A DNA stretch of 64,000 bases from Datisca glomerata (lineage: Eukaryota > Streptophyta > Magnoliopsida > Cucurbitales > Datiscaceae): positions 1,948,605 to 2,012,604 of the forward strand of contig QANY01008720.1 of NCBI GenBank assembly GCA_003255025.1. The letters run 5' to 3'. Both the position numbers and the translations under genes were made by a program. Below, in pieces: positions 35,648-45,704 of this stretch. Under the pieces are notes generated by a model. It worked only from the letters and a program-made list of their open reading frames with translations. It was not told the DNA's origin and did no database searches. Positions within the stretch are counted from its first letter, which is position 1. Each line of letters starts with the position of its first letter.

Positions 35648-38018
35648 TGTGATACCCTTGTATTTTATAAGGGTTATTTTTGTAATTCAAACCCTCACTC
35701 ACCATATGCACTCACTTACACATTAAGCCAACCCAATTTGTTTCCCTCACACATGTTCTCTCTCCTTCATCTTCCCCAAATCTCTCTTTGCTTTTATCTG
35801 AAGCTTACCCACGTAACTCCCTCTCTTTCCTCCATTTTTGCAGGAAACATAACCGTTTCCTTAGTGTGTAACTCTCATCTAATCTAATACTCTTTAAATC
35901 CCTCTTTTTCTCCATTTTCTTCTTCACGAACACTCCCATGTAACTGCTTTCCTCTCTCTATTTTATAGTTTTTCTTCCCCATCGAAGCCTCTCTATTCTT
36001 CATCTTCTTCTTCATTTCAACTTGGGCAACCCTCTAACATTGATCTTTGGTAAGCAATTTCTTGTTTCCTTTATTTTCTTTCTCGTTTCCTCTTCTCTCT
36101 CTGAAATTTTGGTTCTTCAATTCCAACAATTTACATCATTTGGCATCATCATTGTATCGCCGCCTGCAATCTTCAATTGGTTAACATTCATGTTCTCATT
36201 TCTTTTCTCTCTGTTTTATCTTTCTCTCCCCTTCGTCTCCTTCCCCATCTCTTTTCTTTCTCTCTCTCTCCTTCTTCTCCCCCTCTCTGTTTTGTCTCTC
36301 TCTCTCCCCCTCTTTTTTTGTCTCTCTCTCTCTCCCCCTCTCTGTTGTGTCTCTCGCTCCCTCTTCTTCATCTCCTTCCCCCTCTCTGTTATGTCTCTCT
36401 CTCTCCTTCGACTCCCCCTCTCTGTTCTGTCTCTCTCTCCCTCCCTCTCTGTTCTGTCTCTCTATCCCTCCCTCTCTGTTGTGTCTCTCTCCCTCTCCCT
36501 CTTCTTCATCTCCTTCCTCCTCTCTGTTCTGTCTGTCTCTTTCTCCTTCATCTCCCCATGTTGCGTCTCTCTCTCTCCCTTTTCTTCGTCTCCCTTTTCT
36601 GTTTCTCCTTCTCTTGAATCGGTTCACCTGAACTGGACCAGTTCATTCAGACCGGGGCTGAACCGGTTAAGTCAGACCCAACCAGGCCGACCCGGCTCGG
36701 TCAGACCAGACCAGTTCAACCCGACCAGACCAAACCAAACCAAAATAGAAGAACCGAATCAGTTCAGACCACCCGAACCTTGTTGAACCGTTTTAAACCG
36801 CTTGATAATTTACACCCGATGTGGTTTCCACCTGTTCCCAACCTCGATTAGATAACTAAATAATTGTAGATATTATATGAATTTGTTGTGATCTGGGATC
36901 CTTGGATGTCAGGTCATTAGTTGCTGAATTTAATTCCTAGCGAATCCAGGTAAGTGGATTTACATAATAATTCGGTTCATGTGTTATAAGTGTAGAATAT
37001 ATAATGTGAAATTATTTTATTATTTCTTTATGTTCAATCTTATGATCAAGTGTTTTATTTATTTTCTATATTATGATGAAATTATTTACCATGTCATGTA
37101 TGATTATATTTTAAGTTATACATGTATTAGTTATACTATTTATGTTCATGAACAAGTTATATGTTTACTCATGTATATGTGAGAACGTGAAATATGAATA
37201 TTAATTCAAGTAAAAAGTGATAAGTAAACAAGAAGTAGACTTACTCATGTCCTTTGGTTATCAAGTAACTAGATTATTCACGTCATGTTATCAAGTTATA
37301 CAGTTGGGTGTCACCATGTTCATGTTAGCGTCCTTAAGGTTCAGATAACCTTAAGTTACATCAAGTTTCAGGACACCTAATCTGTCATGTTCACGTTCAT
37401 GTTACAAGTTCAAGTTCAATTTGTGAAACAGTTCTGGTTAGGCTATTAATCGAGGGCTATGTCTAGTCGGGTTATGATCAAGCAAGTATAAGTATTGGCA
37501 TGTATAAGCACAAGTTCAAGTTATATGTTAATCATAAAATCGATGTGTTGTTACAAGTATTTTATGTGACATGTGAACATGTGAAATAAATTTGTATGAG
37601 TTATATGTTTACATTTATGTCATGTGAAACTCATTAGTATGTGAATTTACTTACTGAATATTTTTAATACTCACCCCCAATAGGTGATTGTGTTGCAGAT
37701 GATGGTGAGCAGCAGGAGTGAGGGAATGCCATAGCAAGCATGATTATGATTTCTAAGTTTAATTATGACTTCAGTTAACTTCAGTTATTTCAGATATTTA
37801 TGAATATTCATGTTTAATATTTCATGTCATATGAATTTTCGTGCTTCACTTTATTACAGTTTAATAAATCATTTATTTCAGTTTAATGAGTTAATATTAT
37901 TTTAAAATAATTTTATGCTTCCTCTATTTAACGTTAAAATTAGGGTTTTAATTGAATTGAGAAATTTTTGAATTGTGAAATTTCAAGCATGTTTACCCTC
38001 GGGAATCAGGGCGTTCCA
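35648..38018 (+). repeat. 5' LTR of the Tekay-like element
   Basis: This 2,371-bp LTR runs from TGTGATACCC to TTCCA. It is about 125 bp longer than the right LTR, mainly in the pyrimidine tract at 36,180-36,610 and the following ACCAGACC-type repeats at 36,620-36,790. The same CCTTAAGGTTCAGATAACCT inverted-repeat stretch occurs in both LTRs (near 37,330 and 42,410). Confidence 0.9.
36182..36612. repeat. Polypyrimidine minisatellite in the 5' LTR
   Basis: Degenerate copies of a roughly 25-30 bp unit built from CTCCCCCTCTCTGTTCTGTC and CT dinucleotides. It keeps several frames open on both strands, so the long serine/leucine-rich or arginine/glutamate-rich open frames here are artefacts. The right LTR has a shorter counterpart at about 41,430-41,750. 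Confidence 0.9.
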
Positions 38019-38021
38019 GTT

Positions 38022-38033
38022 TGGTATCAGAGT
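38022..38033 (+). other. Primer-binding site of the Tekay-like element
   Basis: TGGTATCAGAGT, three bases inside the 5' LTR end, is complementary to the 3' end of initiator tRNA-Met apart from its last base. Confidence 0.88.
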
Positions 38034-38264
38034 CATGGTTTTAGATTCTGTAGACTTTTCTAAGTGAAAGATATGGCACGTCACTCACTCTGCTCCTCCC
38101 TCATCTTACAAGTCAGGTACGCTGTTATATGTGTTTTAATTATTAATCGAGTATGATGTGTTTTGTTTCATTATGGCATGTTTGAATTTACGTTTATGTT
38201 ATTTTGTGCGTTAAAATTTGACTTTTGGTAAGTCTTCGGTTGTATGGTTAGCAGTATGATGACG

Positions 38265-40850
38265 CCCCTACAAGTAACAACAACAGTCATGCACCAGTGA
38301 TGTTGTTGGTGGTAGAGCTAAAGGAAAAGTTTTCGCATTAACTCGCCAGGAAGCTGAGCAGTCGGATGCAGTTGTGGCAGGTACATTACTTGTATTAGGA
38401 CATTCAGCTTTCACATTGATTGATTCCGGATCTACGCATTCTTTTATTTCTACTTCGTTTGTAACTCATGTATCATTGCCTGTTGTGCCTTTGGGTTTTG
38501 AATTATGTGTTTCTACGCCTTTTAGAGCTTCCCCCTAGCTAATAAGGCGATAGAGAGTTGTTCATTGATGATTGCAGATTATGTTATGGGTGCTAGACTT
38601 ATAGTCTTAGGGATGCATGACTTTGATGTAATCCTAGGGATGGATTGGTTGGCTGCAAATTATGCCAACATAGATTGTTATTGAACAGAAGTTCGATTCC
38701 TACCTCCTGGTAGGCCTAGCTTCAAGCTTAGGGGATCCAAGCAATGCTCAATACTGAAGGTTATATCTTCTTTGCGGGCACAGCGCCTACTTGATCGTGG
38801 TAACTGAGGTTACTTAGCTTCTGTTGTGGATACAACTAAGACATGTTGATATTGGATTGGTCCCAGTCGTTTCTAAATTCTTGGATGTTTTTCCTGATCA
38901 TTTTATCGGGACTTCTTCCTCCTCAAGAGATGAATTTTCATATTGAGTTGATACCAGGCACTACCTCTATATCCAAAGCTCTGTATCGTATGGCTCTTGC
39001 AGAGTTGAAAGAACTTAAAGATCAACTTCAAGAATTACTAGATAAGGGTTTCATATGACCTAATATTTCACCTTGGGGTGCTCCATTGTTATTTGTTAAA
39101 AAGAAAGATGGATAATTGTTACTAGATAAGTATTCGTTACCGCGCATTGAGGATTTGTTCGATCAACTTCAGGGAGCATCAGTATTCTCTAAAATTGATT
39201 TAAGATCAGGATACCATCAGCTCAGGATTTGAAATGAGGATATTTCTAAGACAGTGTTTTACGCTCGTTACGGCCATTACGAGTTTGTAGTGATGTCGTT
39301 TGGATTAACTAACGCTCCGACAACCTTTACAAATTTAATGAATAGGGTGTTCAAGGAGTACCTGGATTCTTTTGTGATGGTCTTTATTGATGATATTCTT
39401 GTGTACTCTAGATCGGAGGCCGAACATATGAATCATTTCAGGATTGTTTTGCAAACATTAAGGACACACTAGTTACATGCCAAATTCAAGAAGTGTGAGT
39501 TTTGGCTTCAGCAAGTGTCATTCCTTGGTCATGTGGTATCTCAAGATGAAATCTCAGTTGACCCGTCTAAGATTGAAGTAGTGCTTAATTGGCCTCAACC
39601 GACAAAGGTTGGGAAAGTTCCCAGTTTTCTAGGTTTAGTAGGATATTATAGAAGGTTTGTTGAAGGTTTTTCAAAGATTGTTGTCCCACTTACTCAGTTG
39701 ACCAGGAAGAATGGAACATTTTCTTGGACGGCCGAATGTGAGAAATGTTTTCAGAGCCTTCAACAAAAATTAGTGACAGCATGAATGTTGACCATTCGAT
39801 ATGGTAATAGCGACTTTGTGATATACAGTGATGCTTCTAAAAGAGGTTTGGGTTGCGTTTTGATGCAACAGGGAAAGGTCATAGCATATGAATCTCGTCA
39901 GCTCAAGCCCTATGAATAGAATTATTCTACTCATGATTTGGAGTTGGCTGCAGTTGTTTTTGCCCTCAAGATTTGGAGACATTATTTGTATGGCTGTAAG
40001 TGTCAGATTTACACAGATCATAAGAGCCTTAAGTACTTTTTCACTCAGAAAGAACTTAACATGAGGCAACGCCGTTGGTTGGAATTGGTGAGGGATTATC
40101 ACTACGAGATCATTTATCACCCAGGAAAGGCAAATGTAGTGACTGATGCCTTAAGTCAAAAATCAGCTCATTCAACAGCTCTTATTACTTCTCAAGGACA
40201 TATCTTGGAGAATTTGGAACGTGCTGAGATTCAAGTGTTGCTGAAGGATACTACAGCACAACTAGCCTAGCTCACAGTTCAACCATCGTTACAGTAACGT
40301 AGTATTGATGCACAAAACTCAGACTCGGAGTTGCTTCTGACTCGTAGTGAAGTGGGTTCAGACAAAAGATTAGGGTTTGAAATTAGTGACGATTCAACTC
40401 TTCAATTTCATGGGAGACTATGTGTTCCTAAACATGCACTCATCAGGCAGGAATTGCTCACGGAGGCTCATAGTTCATCATACACTGTCCACCCTGGTAG
40501 TACTAAGATGTATCACGATTTAAAGTTACATTATTGGTGGAATGGTATGAAGCGTGACATTGTTGAGTTTGTTAGTAAGTGTTTGGTGTGTCAGCAGATC
40601 AAGGCTCAAAGACAGCGACCATCTGAGGTTTTACAACCTTTAAGTATTCCTGAATGGAAGTGGGAACATGTAACTATGGATTTCGTTTCGGGGCTACCGA
40701 GAATGGTAAAGGGTTTTAACTCCATTTGGGTCGTGGTGGATCGTCTTACCAAGTCTGCACACTTTATGCCTGGTAAGACTACTTTTTCAGTTGAGGATTG
40801 GGCTTGGTTATATGTCAAGTACCTAGAGTTATTTCAGTAAGGTATATTTC
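38265..40850 (+). pseudogene. Chromovirus pol (protease-RT-RNase H-integrase), truncated
   Basis: Protease shows TLIDSGSTHSFIS near 38,410-38,455. Reverse transcriptase runs from about 38,940 with [18 protein letters not shown], a stop, then WGAPLLFVKKKDG, and FIDD at 39,383-39,394. RNase H includes [16 protein letters not shown] and [20 protein letters not shown]. Integrase has the HHCC region at about 40,430-40,600 (ending KCLVCQQIKAQRQRPS) and the first catalytic aspartate in WEHVTMDFVSGLP. It stops at 40,838, so the other two catalytic acids and the chromodomain are missing. A closing FEDESFYGGEN just before the LTR is the remnant of the normal polyprotein end, so an internal deletion joined the two. 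Confidence 0.9.
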
Positions 40851-40873
40851 CTTTCGAGGACGAAAGCTTTTAT

Positions 40874-40884
40874 GGAGGGGAGAA
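40874..40884 (+). other. Polypurine tract of the Tekay-like element
   Basis: GGAGGGGAGAA lies directly against the 3' LTR. Confidence 0.85.
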
Positions 40885-43130
40885 TGTAATACCCTTGTAT
40901 TTTATAAGGGTTATTTTTGTAATTTAAACCCTCACTCACATATATGCACTCACTTACACATTAAGCCAACCCAAATTGTTTCCCTCACATGTGTTCTCTC
41001 TCCTTCATCCTCCCCAAATCTCTCTTTGCTTTTATCTAAAGCTTACACACGTAACTCCCCCTCTTTCCTCCATTTTTGCTGGAAAGTGTGTAACTCTCAT
41101 CTAATCTAATGCTCTTTAAATCTCTCTTGTTCTCCACTTTCTTCTTCATGAACCCTCCCCTGTAACTACTTTCCTATCTCTATTTTACAGTTTTTCTTCC
41201 CCATCGAAGCCTCTCTGTTCTTCACCTTCTTCTTCGTTTCAACTTGGGCAGCCCTCTAACATTGATCTTCGGTAAGCAATTTCTTGTTTCCTTTATTTTC
41301 TTTCTCATTTCCTCTTTTCTCTCTAAAATTTTGGTTCTTCAATTCCATCAATTTATATCCTTTTGGCATCGTCATCGTATCTCCGCCTGCAAGATTCAAT
41401 TGGGTAATTTTCATTGTTCTCCTTTCTTTTCTCTCTATTTTTTCTCTCTCTCCCCTTCGTCTTCTTCCCCCTCTCTGTTCTGCCTCTCTCTCTCTCTCCT
41501 TCATCTCCCCCTCTCTGTTCTGTCTCACCGTCTCTCCCCCTCTCTGTTCCGTCTCTCTCCTTCGTCTCCCCCTCTCTGTTCTGTCTCTCTCTCCCCCTCT
41601 CTGTTGCGTCTCTCTCTCTCTCTCTCTCTCTCTCTCCTTCTTCTCCATCTCCTTCCCCCTCTCTGTTCTGTCTCTCTCTCTCTCTCTCCTTCGTCTCCCC
41701 CATGTTGCGTCTTTCTCTCCCTCTTCTTAGTCTCCCTTTTCTGTTTCCCCTTCTCTTGAACCGGTTCACCTGAATTGGACGAGTTAATTCAGACCGGCCG
41801 AACTGATTCAGTCAGACCAGACCAAACCAAACCAGACAAAAATAGCAGAACCGAACCCTATTGAATTGTTTTAAACCGCTTGATAATTTACACCCGATTT
41901 AGCTTCCACCTGTTCCCAACCTCGATTAGATAATTAAATAATTATAGATATTATATGAATTTGTTGTGATCTGGGATCCTTGGATTTCAGATAATTAGTT
42001 ACTGAATTTAATTCGTAGCGAATCCAGGTAAGTGGATTTACATAATAATTCGGTTCATGTGTTATAACTGTAAAATATATAATGTGAAATTGTTTTATTA
42101 TTTCTTCATGTTCAATCTTATGATCAAGTGTTTTATTTGTTTTCCATATTATGATGAAATTATTTACCATGTCATGTATGATTATGTTTTAAGTTATACA
42201 TGTATTAGTTATACTGTTTATGTTCATAAACAAGTTATATGTTTACTCATGTATATGTGATAACATGAAATATGAATATTAATTCAAGTAAAAAGTGATA
42301 AGTAAACAAGAAGTAGACTTAGTAATGTCCCTTGGTTATCAAGTAACCAGATTGTTCACGTCATGTTATCAAGCTATACAGTTGAGTGTCACCATGTTCA
42401 TGTTAGCGTCCTTAAGGTTCAGATAACCTTAAATGACATCAAGTTTCAGGACACTCAATATGTCATGTTCACGTTCATGTTACAAGTTTAAGTTTAAGTT
42501 GTGAAACAGTTCTGGTTAGGTTGTTAATCGAGGGCTATGTCTAGTCGGGTTATGATCAACCAAGTATAAGTATTGGCATGTATAAGTGCAAGTTCAAGTT
42601 ATATGTTAATCATGAAATCGATGTGTTGTTAAAAGTATTTTACATGACCTTTGAACATGTTAAATAAATTTGCATGAGTTATATGTTTACATTTATGTCA
42701 TGTGAAACTCATTAGTATGTGAATTTACTTATTGGGCATTTTTAATACTCACCTCTCATAGATGATTGTGTTGCAGATGATGGTGAGCAGTAGGAGTGAG
42801 GGAGTGTCATAGCAAGCATGATTATGATTTTTAAGTTTAATTATGACTTCAGTTATTTCAGATATTTATGAATATTCATGTTTAATATCTCACGTCATAT
42901 GGATTTTCATGTTTCACTTCATTACAGTTTAATGAATCATTTATTTTAGTTTAATGAGTTAATATTAATGTAAAATAATTTTATGGTTCCGCTACTTAAC
43001 GTTAAAATTAGGACAAAATTAGGACTTTTAATTTGAGGATTTTTTTTCAAATTATGACTTTAATTGAATTGGAGAATTTTTGAATTGTGAAATTTCAAGC
43101 ATATTTAACCTCGGGAATCGGGGCTTTACA
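40885..43130 (+). repeat. 3' LTR of the Tekay-like element
   Basis: This 2,246-bp LTR runs from TGTAATACCC to TTTACA. Its flank GTATG repeats the left target site. It matches the 5' LTR closely outside the pyrimidine tract (about 41,430-41,750 here). Confidence 0.92.
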
Positions 43131-43170
43131 GTATGCATCGGTTTGCAAACAGAATGATTATCAGAATTCT
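43131..43170 (+). pseudogene. Continuation of the pararetrovirus-like ORF
   Basis: Directly after the GTATG duplication, the frame interrupted at 35,647 continues without a shift for about 13 codons. It then gives way to unrelated AT-rich repeat DNA near 43,170-43,190. This shows that the relic was present before the gypsy insertion and was later truncated on this side. Confidence 0.65.
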
Positions 43171-43193
43171 CATTCTGCTTTGTTATGGTAGAA

Positions 43194-43990
43194 CTGATTT
43201 TAAGATTTTTGTTATGTACAACGAATAATAATTTTTTAATTGATCATATTTCTATGTTGCTATTTCGTAAAATATTTATTCTTTAATATTTATGTTATTA
43301 ACAACATTACAATTTATATAAATGAACTTAAATTTATATACTATATTAAAATATGTTTAAAGGGGAGAAATTTTGATTTCCTCTTTGACTCATTATGCCC
43401 TTTTAAAACATCAAATAAACTAAATATTTCACCAATTTTTTATTTACTTTATTTGTATAATGAATTTTATAAATAGCTTACAAATTAAATATTTTTAAAA
43501 TATTGTGTAATTAGGAAGGTAAATAGTGTCTGCAAAACCTGATTTTAAGATTTTTTATGTATAAAGAATAATAATTTTTTAATTGGTCATATATCTTTGT
43601 TAGTGTTTAGTAAAAATTTTATTCTTTAATATTTATATTATTAACAACATTACAATTCATATACTATATTAAAATAAGTTTAATGGGAAGAAAATTTTGA
43701 TTTCCTCTTTGACCCATTACGTCCTTTTAAAACATTAAATAAATTAAATATTTAACCAATTTTTCATTTACTTTATTTACATAATAAAATTTATAAATAG
43801 CTTACAAATTAAATATTTTTAAAATATTATGTAATTAAGAACGCAAATAAATTCTGCAAAGACTAATTTGATGATTTTTTATATGCAAAGAACAATTTTT
43901 TAATTATTAATATTTCTTTGTTACTTATTTTGTAAAATTTATATTATGTGATATAAAAATATTATTAGCAACGTTAAAATTTATATAAAT
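43194..43990. repeat. AT-rich tandem repeat, about 325-345 bp unit, 2.4 copies
   Basis: Copy 1 spans 43,194-43,538, copy 2 spans 43,539-43,862, and a partial third copy runs to about 43,990. Each begins near CTGATTTTAAGATTTTT and carries the block GATTTCCTCTTTGAC. No coding potential is seen. It may be a small satellite array or the body of an unrecognised transposon. Confidence 0.85.
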
Positions 43991-45029
43991 AAATAAATTT
44001 AAAGAAGACATACATATATATAAAGTCATTTTCTAACAATGTTATATAATATAATTCAAAGTATCTTATTTATAATTTAATGCATTTATTTTATATACAC
44101 TTTGTTCTAGCACCAAAACTTCTAATATATATAATAATTAAATTATATATTCTATCATTGATTGATATTTTATTTAATTCAATATACAATATAAAATTAA
44201 TTTCGTAAGTATTAAAAATTAGTAAGTTTTCTCTTACTCTATAGAAAATAAAGAAAATGTATATGCTCATGTTTTTTCTATGTTGTTAGTGAATTAACAA
44301 AAAAAGCTTAGACTTATTGCGTGCAACGCACATACATTCTACTATTGAGAAAAATATTTTTGGACAAGTCTATCCTCATCTTTTTTATCAAAGTTTCTAT
44401 ATTACCCTATAACCTAATATTAAATGTTATCATAGTAATTAACTTATTTAATGAATTAATTAGTAGACATTTCTTATATTTTAATGACACCAACATTTTG
44501 TTGACAATACAATGATTTATTATAACAATATAACATATAGTATAATTTTGAAAATTATGACATTACTTTGTCTCATATAAGACTCAATCATATTATTTAT
44601 GACTTTATGTCGTCTTGTATAAGACCCACACATATTATGACCTTATATCGTCTCGTATAAAACTTGAACTTTACAAGATTCAGTCATATATTATAGGCCT
44701 AGAAATGACTCGATCTAAGTTTATAAATGATCTCTATATAGAAATTGGGCTGTGCGGCCCCTTATGTAAGGAAAATTCATAATAATTTTATCAACCCAAT
44801 ACAATTATCTTACGGAATGGAATTGTTTGTCGTTGTTAGCAATGACAAATACGACAGTTCGACTTACGCGGATTGTCAAATGCGATTTGGACGGTCTATA
44901 TCACATTAAATTTTACTTAGAAAAAAGTAAAAAAAATATTATTTATTTATTACTTTTTAAAATCGATCAACCGTCCATATTTTTTTGGATTGTTGGGATT
45001 AAACATACCCCTCTACAGAGAATCCACTT
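43991..45029. other. AT-rich spacer with a hairpin and short repeats
   Basis: No gene recognised. A short hairpin GCGTGCAACGC lies near 44,319. A degenerate repeat containing GTCTCATATAAGAC-like blocks lies at about 44,570-44,690. Neither is sufficient to name an element. Confidence 0.45.
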
Positions 45030-45478
45030 CCTTATCTTACAACATGGCAGATATGATAAATAGTTATTATTCCCACGTACTTAAGTCAGTTTAATCTTTG
45101 TTAGTTTGGATAATAATCTAAATGGAATCTCTACACTAATTGTGACAAATCAATTTTGTGATACTTAAAGACTTAATATAAATAGGTCTAAGTTTTCATG
45201 CCTATCATTTAAATTCATTTTGGCATAATGGATAGCCACCAGAGTTTTGTTGATCAGTCTCAAGGAACATACAGTGTATTTTTTTATTTTCACATTATTA
45301 GAAAAATGTGCCACCCAATGATTGCAATAAAATTTTGAAAATTTGCATCATAGGGAGTGGACTTTTCTAAACTGGCTTATGGATAGAAGCTGACTTAATT
45401 TTCACCAAAGTCTACAACTTGACGCTAAACTTCGATCCATTTTCATGGAAGAAAAAGAAATGAAGTTGAATTAGTCCA
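45030..45478 (-). promoter_or_regulatory. Promoter remnant of a lost receptor-kinase copy
   Basis: It aligns with the distal promoters at 12.28-12.48 kb and 33.2-33.4 kb through GATATGATAAATAGTTATTA, AATTGTGACAAATCA and GGCATAATGGATAGCCACCAG. It lies just beyond the 3' flank of receptor kinase 2, where a neighbouring tandem copy's promoter should be. The proximal part with TATA box and first exon is absent on its left. Confidence 0.7.
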
Positions 45479-45704
45479 CTGAATCTCATTATTTTAGAGG
45501 TAAAAGATTTTTCATTATCAGAAAATAATAAGACAAATTCATACTATCTTATTTTTTACAAATAGTACATGCTACAGACAATCTCTTCATCAACCAATTT
45601 AAGAACAAAGAAAAGCAATGCCCAACAGCAAAATGTTAAAGAAAATAACAAAACAGATCACACACAACCATTTGAATTAAAAAGTTCCAAGAAATTTATG
45701 TCTA

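Larger units (their letters stand above)
35648..43130 (+). mobile_element. Deleted Ty3/gypsy chromovirus (Tekay/Del-like), GTATG duplication
   Basis: A 7,483-bp element is flanked by perfect GTATG duplications at 35,643-35,647 and 43,131-43,135. Long LTRs enclose only 2.9 kb of internal DNA. Gag is missing and integrase is cut off before its C-terminus, so this is an internally deleted, non-autonomous copy. The reverse transcriptase sequence and tRNA-Met primer-binding site suggest the Tekay/Del group; that assignment is tentative. Confidence 0.92.

Noticed and set aside
36022..36786. 254-codon open frame rich in Ser and Leu, with others on both strands
   Set aside because: It lies within the pyrimidine minisatellite of a gypsy LTR. 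A run of CT-rich repeats lacks stop codons in several frames, and no domain is present.
41244..41773. Long open frames in the right LTR, both strands
   Set aside because: Same repeat artefact as in the left LTR.
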